Positions 1 through 7,489 of a stretch of 10,199 bases of DNA are shown one piece after another. The notes under the pieces are model-generated. The model saw only the letters and a list, made by a program, of their open reading frames with translations, ran no database searches and was not told the DNA's origin. Within the stretch, counting starts at the first letter, position 1. Every line of letters begins with the position of its first letter. The stretch lies in contig JAGHDB010000097.1 in NCBI GenBank assembly GCA_021160155.1, positions 1-10,199 of the forward strand. The letters run 5' to 3'. Position numbers and translations under genes: made by a program. The DNA is from Bacteroidales bacterium (lineage in GTDB: Bacteria > Bacteroidota > Bacteroidia > Bacteroidales > UBA12481).

Positions 1-136
1 CAACGAGTCTGTCAGCACCTCTTTTACCCTGCAGAAAATGAGCAAACAATCAACGGTGATCCGGCAAATCCGTGAGCGACATCTGAATCTTGAAGAAGCC
101 CTGGTGCCGCCTTATAAAATCATTATTGACGAATGA
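1..136 (+). CDS. ftsL: FtsL-like cell division protein, C-terminal fragment
   Basis: This is the 3' end of a gene entering from the left edge. It reads in the frame starting at base 2 and gives 44 residues before a TGA at 134-136. The fragment has a short polar, helix-like stretch (QKMSKQSTVIRQIRERHLNL) and ends in a PPYKI-type tail. Bacteroidota FtsL-like proteins between rsmH (mraW) and ftsI typically end in a similar way, after a coiled coil and a short proline-containing tail. FtsL is a small single-pass division protein that works with FtsQ and FtsB-type partners to activate FtsW/FtsI. The transmembrane segment and most of the coiled coil lie outside the window, so the name rests mainly on position directly before ftsI and on the tail pattern. 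The stop is 7 nt before the proposed ftsI start, which suggests the same transcript. Confidence 0.72.
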   Translation, partial: NESVSTSFTLQKMSKQSTVIRQIRERHLNLEEALVPPYKIIIDE

Positions 137-143
137 AATAATT

Positions 144-2315
144 GTGAATATTAAAAAAGTCATATTGACCCGGATCGGATGGATCTATTTTTTACTGTTG
201 CTGGCAGCTCTCGCCATCACGGGTCAGGTGATTTACATTCAGGTTGTTCAGGGAGATGCCCTGCGTCGCGAAGCAGAACAGATCAGTCAGCGATCCATGA
301 TTCTGCCGGCTACCCGTGGAGATATTCTCGCCGATGATGGCAGAGCACTCGCCAGCTCAGTACCTCGTTTCAATCTCGCAATCGACCCAAACAGTAAGGG
401 AATGAAACCCGACTCGCTGTTCTGGAATAATATCGAGCCGCTGTCCGCCGGGCTTGCCCGCCTTTTCGGAGACCATACCGCCGCTTATTACAGCCGGATA
501 ATCCGCCAGGCACGCAAAGCCGGTAAGAAATACCTGATACTCAAAAGAAATATCTCTTTTGAAGAGTCTGAGAAAGTAAGACAATTACCCCTGTTTAATC
601 TCGGAAAGTATAAAGGGGGACTGATTCTCGAGCGGGTGACGAGCCGTGAAAGGCCCTATGATCTCCTGGCCAGCCGTACCATCGGGTACCTGAATAAGGG
701 GTCGTCAGGAACCGTGGTAGGGCTTGAGGGAGCTTACGACCATGAACTGAAAGGGCGTGAAGGATTACGGTATGAACACCGCATCGGGGGCGGACAATGG
801 ATACCGGTGAGCCTTGATAATGCAATTGAACCGGTTGACGGAAAAGATGTTGTCTCAACTATCAATATAAAATTTCAGGATGTGGCCGAACAGGCTCTGT
901 ATGAACTGTTACAGAGCCACCAGGCAGATCACGGTTGTGCCGTGCTGATGAAAGTAGCTACCGGAGAAGTACTCGCCATTGCCAACCTGGGGCGGACCAG
1001 CGACGGGAATTATCATGAGAATTTTAATTATGCCATCGGAGAACGGGTTGAACCCGGATCAACTTTTAAACTTCCGGCGATCATGGCGGCCCTTGAAGAC
1101 GAATATGTGACCCTGGATGATACGGTCAATACCTTTCACGGCGCTTTTAAATTCTACGACCGGTATGTATATGATTCTCATAAAGGCGGATTCGGGGTGC
1201 TGACGGTCAGACAAGTGATTGAGAAGTCTTCCAATATCGGGATGGCCCGACTGATCGACAGGTGTTACCATAATAATCCGCAACACTTTATCGATAGGCT
1301 CTATGCCATGGGGATTGATAAACCTTTAAATCTGGATATTTTAGGAGATCCTCCTCCGCGGATTAAAAAACCCGGGGATCCCGACTGGTGGGGGACCACG
1401 CTTCCGTGGATGGCTCACGGATACGAGCTCGAACTTACCCCCATGCAAATCCTGACTTTTTATAATGCCATAGCTAATAACGGCAAAATGGTAAAACCAA
1501 GATTCGTTAAGGGATTACGCGACCACAGTCTGATGGTCAGAACTACGAAAACCGAAGTTATTAAAAACTCCATTTGCAGCAGGTCAACCTTGAAACTGGC
1601 CCGTGAGTTACTCGAAGGAGTAGTGGAACGGGGTACGGCATCCAACCTGCGCCCGAAATATTACAAAATAGCCGGTAAAACCGGTACCGCAGTGATTGCG
1701 CGTAACGATCGGGGATATGTGGATGATGCGGGTAATAAAGCCTACAGAGCTTCATTCGTTGGTTATTTCCCGGCGGACCACCCGATGTTTTCGTGTATCG
1801 TGGTTATATCAAGGCCCAATATGCGTGAATATTACGGCAACAAAGTGGCAGGCTCGGTATTTCAGACTATCGCCGATAAAGTATATGCCACGGAACTGGC
1901 CCTCCATCCTCAACTGACCGTGCCGGATGTATTACCTGCCGGGCAGCGCCTGCCTGTCGTCAGACCGGGAGTATGGAACGAAGTGAGCCCGCTTTTGCAT
2001 GACCTTAACTTTAAAGTGTCGGGCAATATAACCTCCGCATTCTCCGTGACCGCTCTGCCTCAGGGATCGGGGTATCGTTTAGAACCCGTGGGAACCGCAC
2101 CGGCCCAGTTACCCGACCTGAGAGGATTTGGACTCAAAGATGCGTTGCCGGTACTTGAAAATCTCGGACTAAAAGTAAAAATCAACGGATACGGTTTTAT
2201 AACTGCTCAAACCCCGGCAGCCGGTACGCCGGTCAGGGGATTGCACCAAATTCAATTGGAATTATCTGTCAATGAAGAGTATAAAGCAACTGTTATACCC
2301 GCTGCCGGTTCGTAA
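144..2315 (+). CDS. ftsI: Septal class B penicillin-binding protein (FtsI/PBP3-type) with PASTA domain
   Basis: This is a D,D-transpeptidase that cross-links septal peptidoglycan, anchored in the inner membrane with its catalytic domain in the periplasm. From the GTG at 144 it is 723 aa. A short basic N-terminus (NIKKVILTR) is followed by one membrane segment at about residues 13-33. A pedestal domain follows with an RGDILADDGR motif near 58-67. The transpeptidase domain has STFK (306-309, catalytic Ser306), SSN (362-364) and KTGT (512-515). A PASTA-like domain lies at about 656-708. The frame stays open upstream to a TTG at 90, which would add 18 residues and overlap ftsL. GTG 144 is preferred because it follows the ftsL stop and gives the usual short cytoplasmic tail. 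No Shine-Dalgarno sequence precedes it. The partner glycosyltransferase FtsW is encoded four genes downstream. The 3' end overlaps murE by 44 nt. The family call is secure; the start codon is less so. Confidence 0.95.
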   Translation: MNIKKVILTRIGWIYFLLLLAALAITGQVIYIQVVQGDALRREAEQISQRSMILPATRGDILADDGRALASSVPRFNLAIDPNSKGMKPDSLFWNNIEPLSAGLARLFGDHTAAYYSRIIRQARKAGKKYLILKRNISFEESEKVRQLPLFNLGKYKGGLILERVTSRERPYDLLASRTIGYLNKGSSGTVVGLEGAYDHELKGREGLRYEHRIGGGQWIPVSLDNAIEPVDGKDVVSTINIKFQDVAEQALYELLQSHQADHGCAVLMKVATGEVLAIANLGRTSDGNYHENFNYAIGERVEPGSTFKLPAIMAALEDEYVTLDDTVNTFHGAFKFYDRYVYDSHKGGFGVLTVRQVIEKSSNIGMARLIDRCYHNNPQHFIDRLYAMGIDKPLNLDILGDPPPRIKKPGDPDWWGTTLPWMAHGYELELTPMQILTFYNAIANNGKMVKPRFVKGLRDHSLMVRTTKTEVIKNSICSRSTLKLARELLEGVVERGTASNLRPKYYKIAGKTGTAVIARNDRGYVDDAGNKAYRASFVGYFPADHPMFSCIVVISRPNMREYYGNKVAGSVFQTIADKVYATELALHPQLTVPDVLPAGQRLPVVRPGVWNEVSPLLHDLNFKVSGNITSAFSVTALPQGSGYRLEPVGTAPAQLPDLRGFGLKDALPVLENLGLKVKINGYGFITAQTPAAGTPVRGLHQIQLELSVNEEYKATVIPAAGS

Positions 2316-3732
2316 TCTGACCGGAGATGCAGATTTTTGTCCCACCGGAATTACCCTCGATTCACGGCAGGTCAAACCGGGTATGCTCTTCGCTGCACTG
2401 CCCGGCACACAAACTGACGGACATCGATTTATCCCTGATGCCATTCGTTTGGGTGCCGGTGCCATTCTTTGTGAAATACTCCCCGAAAAACCGGAGCCAA
2501 ATGTGACTTACGCAGTGGTGACGGATGCCCCACGGACATTGAGCCATGTGGCTGCCTCGTATTTTGGTTATCCTGCAGAAAAATTGAAGCTGGTGGGCAT
2601 AACCGGTACCAACGGTAAAACAACCATTGCCACTCTGCTGTACCGTTTGTTTGAATTGCTCGGCTACCGGTCCGGGCTACTTTCTACCATACGGGTCAGG
2701 ATACATAACCGTGTATTACCGGCTACCCATACTACACCGGATGCCATTGTCGTTAACCGCATCCTGGCAGAGATGGTTCAAGCCGGATGTGACTACGCTT
2801 TTATGGAGGTTTCTTCTCATGCACTGGAGCAGGAGCGGGTATCCGGACTGAAATATTCGGGGGCGGTATTTACCAACCTGACCCGCGATCATCTGGATTA
2901 CCACCCGGATGTAGCTTCATACCTGAAAGCCAAGAAAAAACTTTTTGACCAGTTGTCACCCGATGCATTTGCCCTGGTGAATGCTGATGACAAAAACGGT
3001 GCGGTGATGCTGCAAAATTGCCGCGCCTTGAAAAAAACTTACGGCCTCCGGTCGGTCGCCGATTACCACGGCCAAATAATCGAGACCGGATGGCAGGGCA
3101 CGCTGCTTCAAATTGAAACACAGGAGGTGTGGACCCGCTTTGCCGGTCGTTTTAACGGATCTAACCTGCTGGCTGTGTACGCTGTTGCCCGATTGCTGGG
3201 GCAGGAGAAAGAGCAGATACTCACCACTTTAAGCCAACTAACCCCCGTAGAGGGGCGAATGGAACAGGTAGACCTTGGCAGGCAGATAACCGGAATCGTG
3301 GATTATGCCCATACACCGGATGCCCTTGAGAATGTACTGAAAACACTTACTGATTTGCGTAAACCCGGCAAACAGGTAATCACTGTGTTCGGTGCCGGGG
3401 GTGACCGCGATAAAGGTAAGCGCCCGGAAATGGCCAAAGTAGCCTGCCGTTACAGCGACCGGGTGATCATTACATCGGATAACCCGCGTACCGAAAACCC
3501 CGAACAAATTATCCGGGATATTGAAATGGGTATCCCCGCTGCTAAACGGCCGGTCGCCCTCTCCGTTACGCGGAGAGACGAAGCGATCCGTACCGCTTTC
3601 GCGCTGGCTCAACCGGGTGATGTGATCCTGGTGGCCGGGAAAGGCCATGAAACTTACCAGGAAATTAATGGCGTGCGCCATCATTTTGACGATCGTGAAG
3701 AATTGGAAAAACTGACAAAACAAACCCAATGA
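2272..3732 (+). CDS. murE: UDP-MurNAc-L-Ala-D-Glu:meso-diaminopimelate ligase MurE
   Basis: A cytoplasmic Mur ligase that adds the third stem-peptide residue to UDP-MurNAc-L-Ala-D-Glu using ATP. The 486-aa length is normal for the family. The N-terminal UDP-sugar binding domain has [10 protein letters not shown] (28-37). The central ATPase domain has the P-loop GTNGKTT (112-118), the THTTPD segment (152-157), the TRDHLDYH motif (204-211), and an AKKKLF stretch (220-225) whose first lysine (Lys221) is the likely carbamylated residue. The C-terminal domain has [12 protein letters not shown] (375-384) and DNPR (403-406). In the family DNPR marks specificity for meso-diaminopimelate rather than lysine. 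The ATG at 2272 lies inside the last codons of ftsI, and the MKSIKQLL start matches the usual MurE N-terminus, so the 44-nt overlap looks genuine. No clear ribosome binding site is visible; translation is probably coupled. The stop overlaps the mraY start as ATGA. Confidence 0.97.
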   Translation: MKSIKQLLYPLPVRNLTGDADFCPTGITLDSRQVKPGMLFAALPGTQTDGHRFIPDAIRLGAGAILCEILPEKPEPNVTYAVVTDAPRTLSHVAASYFGYPAEKLKLVGITGTNGKTTIATLLYRLFELLGYRSGLLSTIRVRIHNRVLPATHTTPDAIVVNRILAEMVQAGCDYAFMEVSSHALEQERVSGLKYSGAVFTNLTRDHLDYHPDVASYLKAKKKLFDQLSPDAFALVNADDKNGAVMLQNCRALKKTYGLRSVADYHGQIIETGWQGTLLQIETQEVWTRFAGRFNGSNLLAVYAVARLLGQEKEQILTTLSQLTPVEGRMEQVDLGRQITGIVDYAHTPDALENVLKTLTDLRKPGKQVITVFGAGGDRDKGKRPEMAKVACRYSDRVIITSDNPRTENPEQIIRDIEMGIPAAKRPVALSVTRRDEAIRTAFALAQPGDVILVAGKGHETYQEINGVRHHFDDREELEKLTKQTQ

Positions 3733-4979
3733 TCTATTACCTCTTTAACTGGTTAGACCAAATGGATGTGCCGGGAGCCGGACTTTTCCACTACATTTCG
3801 TTCAGGGCTGCCCTGACTCTTATCACCGCACTGGTACTCTCAACCCTGATTGGCAAAAAAGTGATTCTGCTGCTGGCCCGAAAACAGATCGGGGAGGCGG
3901 TGAGGGACCTCGGATTGGCAGGTCAGAAAAATAAGGAGGGAACTCCTACCATGGGAGGGATCATCATCCTGGCATCCCTTGTGATCCCGGTTTTGCTCTT
4001 CGCCAAACTTGAAAATATATACATCATCCTGATGATGGTCACTACTTTATGGTTAGGGCTCATCGGACTTGCCGATGATTACATCAAAGTGTTCAGGAAA
4101 AACAAAGCCGGACTGACAGGTAAGTTTAAAGTTGCCGGACAGGTGATTTTGGGGATAGTAATCGGAGTGACTATGTATTTTCATCCGGATATTGTGATCG
4201 GGGAAAAAATCCCCGTAGCACCGGGAGAATCCGTGATTTATCAAACCGGGCAGCCGGGAGAATCGGAAAAAAGTCCGGCCTTCCAATATAAAGAAGAGAA
4301 ATCTGCAACTACCACCATCCCCTTTGTAAAAAATAATGAATTCGACTATCACTGGCTGGTGAACTGGATGGGTCCGGAAGCGGGGAGATGGACCTGGGTA
4401 GTCTTTGTGATACTCATTATCCTGATCATTACCTCGGTCAGTAACGGGGCCAATATTACCGACGGACTTGACGGACTGGCTACCGGAACCTCGGCTATTA
4501 TGGGGGTGACGCTGGGGATCCTGGCGTATGTGTCAGGTCATTACGAGATCGCTGACTATCTGAATATCATGTATATACCAAATTCAGGAGAGCTGGCTGT
4601 ATTTGTCGCCGCTTTCATCGGAGCTACTGTGGGATTCCTCTGGTTTAACTCTTTCCCCGCTCAGGTTTTTATGGGAGATACCGGGAGCCTGGCCCTGGGG
4701 GGCATGATCGCCGTATTTGCCATCCTGATCCGTAAAGAGTTGCTGGTGCCTATCCTGTGCGGCATTTTTCTCGTTGAGAATCTTTCTGTGGTTATGCAGG
4801 TGGGATGGTTTAAATATACACGAAAAAAATATGGAGAGGGGAGACGGATCTTTTTGATGGCACCGCTCCATCACCATTACCAAAAAAAAGGATATGCAGA
4901 ACCGAAAATTGTGACCCGCTTCTGGATCATCGGGATCCTGTTGGCAGTCATCACTATAGTAACACTTAAAATCAGGTAA
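3729..4979 (+). CDS. mraY: Phospho-MurNAc-pentapeptide translocase MraY (lipid I synthase)
   Basis: An integral membrane enzyme that transfers phospho-MurNAc-pentapeptide from UDP to undecaprenyl phosphate, making lipid I. It has 416 aa against 360 in E. coli. About ten hydrophobic segments are visible. The family motifs are present: GTPTMGG (71-77), the aspartate pair ADDYIK (115-120), KAGLTGKFK (126-134), [11 protein letters not shown] (239-249), FMGDTGS (314-320) and the triple histidine HHHY (381-384). The extra length is mostly a hydrophilic stretch at about 152-215 between the fourth and fifth membrane segments. This is a form typical of Bacteroidota MraY and helps place the organism. 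The start ATG overlaps the murE stop as ATGA, a sign of translational coupling, and has no Shine-Dalgarno sequence. All catalytic motifs are intact, so it should be functional. Confidence 0.97.
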   Translation: MIYYLFNWLDQMDVPGAGLFHYISFRAALTLITALVLSTLIGKKVILLLARKQIGEAVRDLGLAGQKNKEGTPTMGGIIILASLVIPVLLFAKLENIYIILMMVTTLWLGLIGLADDYIKVFRKNKAGLTGKFKVAGQVILGIVIGVTMYFHPDIVIGEKIPVAPGESVIYQTGQPGESEKSPAFQYKEEKSATTTIPFVKNNEFDYHWLVNWMGPEAGRWTWVVFVILIILIITSVSNGANITDGLDGLATGTSAIMGVTLGILAYVSGHYEIADYLNIMYIPNSGELAVFVAAFIGATVGFLWFNSFPAQVFMGDTGSLALGGMIAVFAILIRKELLVPILCGIFLVENLSVVMQVGWFKYTRKKYGEGRRIFLMAPLHHHYQKKGYAEPKIVTRFWIIGILLAVITIVTLKIR

Positions 4980-4980
4980 A

Positions 4981-6318
4981 CTGAAGCAGAATGTAGTCAT
5001 ATTGGGAGCAGGAGAGAGCGGCACGGGAGCCGCGATTCTGGCCGTTAAGAAAGGTCTGACGACTCTTGTTTCGGATTCGGGGGTCATCCGTCAGGAATAT
5101 TGCGACCTGATGCAACAATATGAAATAGAATATGAAGAGGGAGGACACTCCGAAAACCGGATATTAAAAGCCGATCTCGTAGTGAAAAGTCCGGGTATCC
5201 CGGATGACGCCCCCCTGATTTTGCAACTCAGAGAGAAAGGCGTTCCGGTAATTTCCGAAATCGAATTCGCGGGCCGGTACAACAAAGCAAAAGTCCTCTG
5301 TGTGACCGGATCAAACGGAAAAACCACTACCACACTGCTTCTGCATCATATTCTGAAAAAGGCCGGCCTGAATGCCGGACTGGCGGGGAATGTGGGGCAC
5401 AGCTTCGCGCGCCAGGTGGCAGAGGAGAAACATGATTATTACGTACTCGAAATAAGCAGCTTTCAATTAGACGGAATGTACGATTTCAAGGCCGATGTTG
5501 CCATCCTGATGAATATTACTCCGGATCATCTCGATCGCTACGGCCATGATTTTAACCGGTACGCTGCATCCAAATTCAGGATTCTCCAAAATATGACCCG
5601 TAATGACCATTTCATCTTTTGCGGGGATGATGAGGTAATCCGCCTGGGTGTGGCTCAGCGGGAAGTCAAACCGCAGGTCTACCGGTTCGGTTTTAACGAA
5701 CATTATATACCCGGGGCTTATGCCGAAGGCGACCGGATTTTTTTTGAAATAACTAACACTCAATTTAATATGTCTATGTTTGATTTATCCATGCAAGGCA
5801 AGCACAACGTGCATAATTCCATGGCAGCCGGAATTGCTTCGCGCGTTCTCGAAATCCGTAAGGAAACCATCCGTGAAAGTTTGTCGGATTTTCAGGGAGT
5901 TGAACACCGGCTTGAGCCGGTAGTCAAGGTTCACGGAATCGAGTTTATTAATGATTCAAAAGCCACCAATGTAAATTCAACCTGGTACGCCCTTGAAACT
6001 ATCCAGAACCCCGTCATCTGGCTGGTCGGCGGTGTGGATAAGGGGAATGATTATACCATGCTGTTTCCCCTGGTCCGTGAAAAAGTGAAAGCGATCATCT
6101 GCCTGGGAACCGATAACACTAAAATCCATGATGCTTTTGAGCGAATAGTGGATACCATCGTGGATGCAGAGGATATGGCAGATGCTGTGAAGACGGGTTA
6201 TTATCTTGCCGGACAGGGAGATACGGTTTTGCTTTCTCCTGCCTGTGCCAGTTTTGACCTGTTTGAAAATTATGAAGACCGCGGGCGGCAGTTCAAAACG
6301 GCCGTGAGAGAGTTGTAA
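4981..6318 (+). CDS. murD: UDP-N-acetylmuramoyl-L-alanine:D-glutamate ligase MurD, probable CTG start
   Basis: A cytoplasmic Mur ligase that adds D-Glu to UDP-MurNAc-L-Ala using ATP. From the CTG at 4981 it is 445 aa, normal for the family. The N-terminal Rossmann-like domain has VVILGAGESGTGAA (5-18). The ATPase domain has the P-loop GSNGKTT (110-116), NITPDHLDRY (178-187) and Lys198 in an ASKF context, matching the carbamylated lysine of E. coli MurD. The C-terminal domain has NDSKATN (324-330) and LLSPACASFD (417-426). The first conventional start, TTG 5002, would cut off the first beta strand (KQNVVI) before the glycine loop. Upstream in frame, the only near-cognate codon before a stop at 4960-4962 is CTG 4981, one base after the mraY stop and preceded by a weak AGG (4974-4976). 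The start is therefore inferred; the function is secure. Confidence 0.95.
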   Translation: MKQNVVILGAGESGTGAAILAVKKGLTTLVSDSGVIRQEYCDLMQQYEIEYEEGGHSENRILKADLVVKSPGIPDDAPLILQLREKGVPVISEIEFAGRYNKAKVLCVTGSNGKTTTTLLLHHILKKAGLNAGLAGNVGHSFARQVAEEKHDYYVLEISSFQLDGMYDFKADVAILMNITPDHLDRYGHDFNRYAASKFRILQNMTRNDHFIFCGDDEVIRLGVAQREVKPQVYRFGFNEHYIPGAYAEGDRIFFEITNTQFNMSMFDLSMQGKHNVHNSMAAGIASRVLEIRKETIRESLSDFQGVEHRLEPVVKVHGIEFINDSKATNVNSTWYALETIQNPVIWLVGGVDKGNDYTMLFPLVREKVKAIICLGTDNTKIHDAFERIVDTIVDAEDMADAVKTGYYLAGQGDTVLLSPACASFDLFENYEDRGRQFKTAVREL

Positions 6319-6349
6319 AATTTTCTCCGGTTCTCTCTTTGATTGTGAT
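6319..6349 (+). other. 31-nt spacer between murD and ftsW
   Basis: This is the longest non-coding gap in the window. It has an A/T-rich start (AAAATTTT) and a pyrimidine-rich stretch (TTCTCTCTTT). I see no stem-loop with a T-run that would act as a terminator, no purine-rich Shine-Dalgarno sequence before the ATG at 6350, and no full Bacteroidota-type promoter. It probably only separates two genes of the same transcript. Confidence 0.6.
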
Positions 6350-7489
6350 ATGAAGCAACTGATGAAATATTTTGGAGGCGACCGCGTGATCTGGTTGCTG
6401 ATCGTGATCCTGACGATCTATTCGGCTGTTGCCGTAGCCAGTTCAGTGGCTTCCGTTGCCTATCGCAACGGTGGTAACGTGACGGTATATATCATTCGCC
6501 ACTCTGCTTTTCTTATTGCAGGTTGGTTTATTATCTATATCACGCACCTGATCCCGTATAAATGGTACAGCATGATGGCTTCGCTGCTAATGCTGGTGGC
6601 TGTGGTGCTGCTGGCGTTTACGCTTACAAAGAAACTGGGCGTGGAGAGGAACCAGGCATCGCGCTGGTTGAAAGTACCCGGGATCGGAGTAAAATTTCAG
6701 ACTTCAGACTTTGCCAAACTGGTGCTGATCATTTTCGTGTCGCGGTATCTAAGTCGTAATCAGGCGGGAATAGAAAATCTGAAAACGGGTCTTCTGCCGG
6801 TTCTTTTCTGGATTTTATTGATTTGCGGATTAATACTGCCCGAGAATTTTTCAACTTCGGCCATGTTGTTTCTCACCAGTATAATTTTGCTGTTTATCGG
6901 CCGGGTTAAGATGAAATACCTGCTGTTGCTGGCCGCTATCGGGCTCATTGTGGTGGTGGGTTATATGTCGATCTCATCCTACACCGGGGCGGAGAACCGG
7001 ACTAAAACATGGGAGAACCGTATCGAATCTTTTGTGCACGGTAAAGGGGACGGTTTTCAAACCACCAAAGCAAAGATTGCCATCGCCAACGGCGGCCTTA
7101 TGGGAAAATTTGCCGGCCACAGTACACAGCGTCACTCACTCCCGCATGCTGATTCGGATTTTATTTTTGCCATTATCATCGAGGAGTACGGACTACTTTT
7201 CGGTGCTTTACCACTGCTTTTTATATATCTCGTCCTGCTCTACCGGGCAGGTGTTATAGTGAGGAGGTGTGACCGCACATTTCCTGCCTTTCTGGCCATT
7301 GGTCTGATGCTCATGCTGGTGATCCAGGCCTTGGTCAATATGGGTGTGGCTACCGGTGTGCTGCCGGTAACCGGACAAACACTACCCTGGATCAGTCGGG
7401 GCGGAACCTCCATAATTGTTACCAGTCTGAGCCTGGGGATAATTCTCGGGATTAGCCGTTCTTTAGATGAAGCGCCAGTAAATGCCTGA
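6350..7489 (+). CDS. ftsW: Septal SEDS-family peptidoglycan glycosyltransferase FtsW
   Basis: A multi-pass inner-membrane protein of the SEDS family that polymerises lipid II into glycan strands at the septum, together with the transpeptidase FtsI encoded upstream. It has 379 aa with about ten hydrophobic segments. Conserved parts include NQASRWLKVPG (101-111), the PENFSTS segment (164-170), and the large extracytoplasmic loop with GHSTQRHSLPHADSDF (256-271). In that loop Asp270, directly before FIF, is the expected catalytic aspartate. The C-terminal block GVLPVTGQTLPWISRGGTS (336-354) is diagnostic for FtsW/RodA. Its place between murD and murG supports FtsW over RodA. The ATG at 6350 follows a 31-nt spacer without a ribosome binding site. 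The stop lies 8 nt inside the murG-murC ORF. Confidence 0.95.
   Translation: MKQLMKYFGGDRVIWLLIVILTIYSAVAVASSVASVAYRNGGNVTVYIIRHSAFLIAGWFIIYITHLIPYKWYSMMASLLMLVAVVLLAFTLTKKLGVERNQASRWLKVPGIGVKFQTSDFAKLVLIIFVSRYLSRNQAGIENLKTGLLPVLFWILLICGLILPENFSTSAMLFLTSIILLFIGRVKMKYLLLLAAIGLIVVVGYMSISSYTGAENRTKTWENRIESFVHGKGDGFQTTKAKIAIANGGLMGKFAGHSTQRHSLPHADSDFIFAIIIEEYGLLFGALPLLFIYLVLLYRAGVIVRRCDRTFPAFLAIGLMLMLVIQALVNMGVATGVLPVTGQTLPWISRGGTSIIVTSLSLGIILGISRSLDEAPVNA

Noticed and set aside
133..141. ATG at 133 overlapping the ftsL stop (ATGA) as a start
   Set aside because: It is followed after one codon by TAA and is not in the ftsI frame.
90..143. TTG at 90 as the ftsI start (18 extra residues)
   Set aside because: It would overlap the conserved ftsL tail. 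The GTG at 144 gives a normal short N-terminus before the membrane segment. Not fully excluded.
3238..3729. 163-codon open frame on the minus strand
   Set aside because: It lies entirely antisense to murE, whose motifs are intact. Its translation shows no recognisable domain, so it is a mirror of codon bias.
5002..5004. TTG 5002 as the murD start
   Set aside because: It would remove the first beta strand that precedes the glycine-rich loop in MurD, while the conserved sequence clearly continues upstream.
4584..5087. 167-codon open frame on the minus strand across the mraY-murD border
   Set aside because: It is antisense to the conserved MraY C-terminal motifs and the MurD N-terminus. It has low-complexity Ser/Pro/His-rich content and no family resemblance.
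6319..6349. Possible promoter or terminator between murD and ftsW
   Set aside because: There is no stem-loop with a T-run. The TTTG present lacks the preceding TA of a Bacteroidota -7 element and leaves too little room before the ATG.
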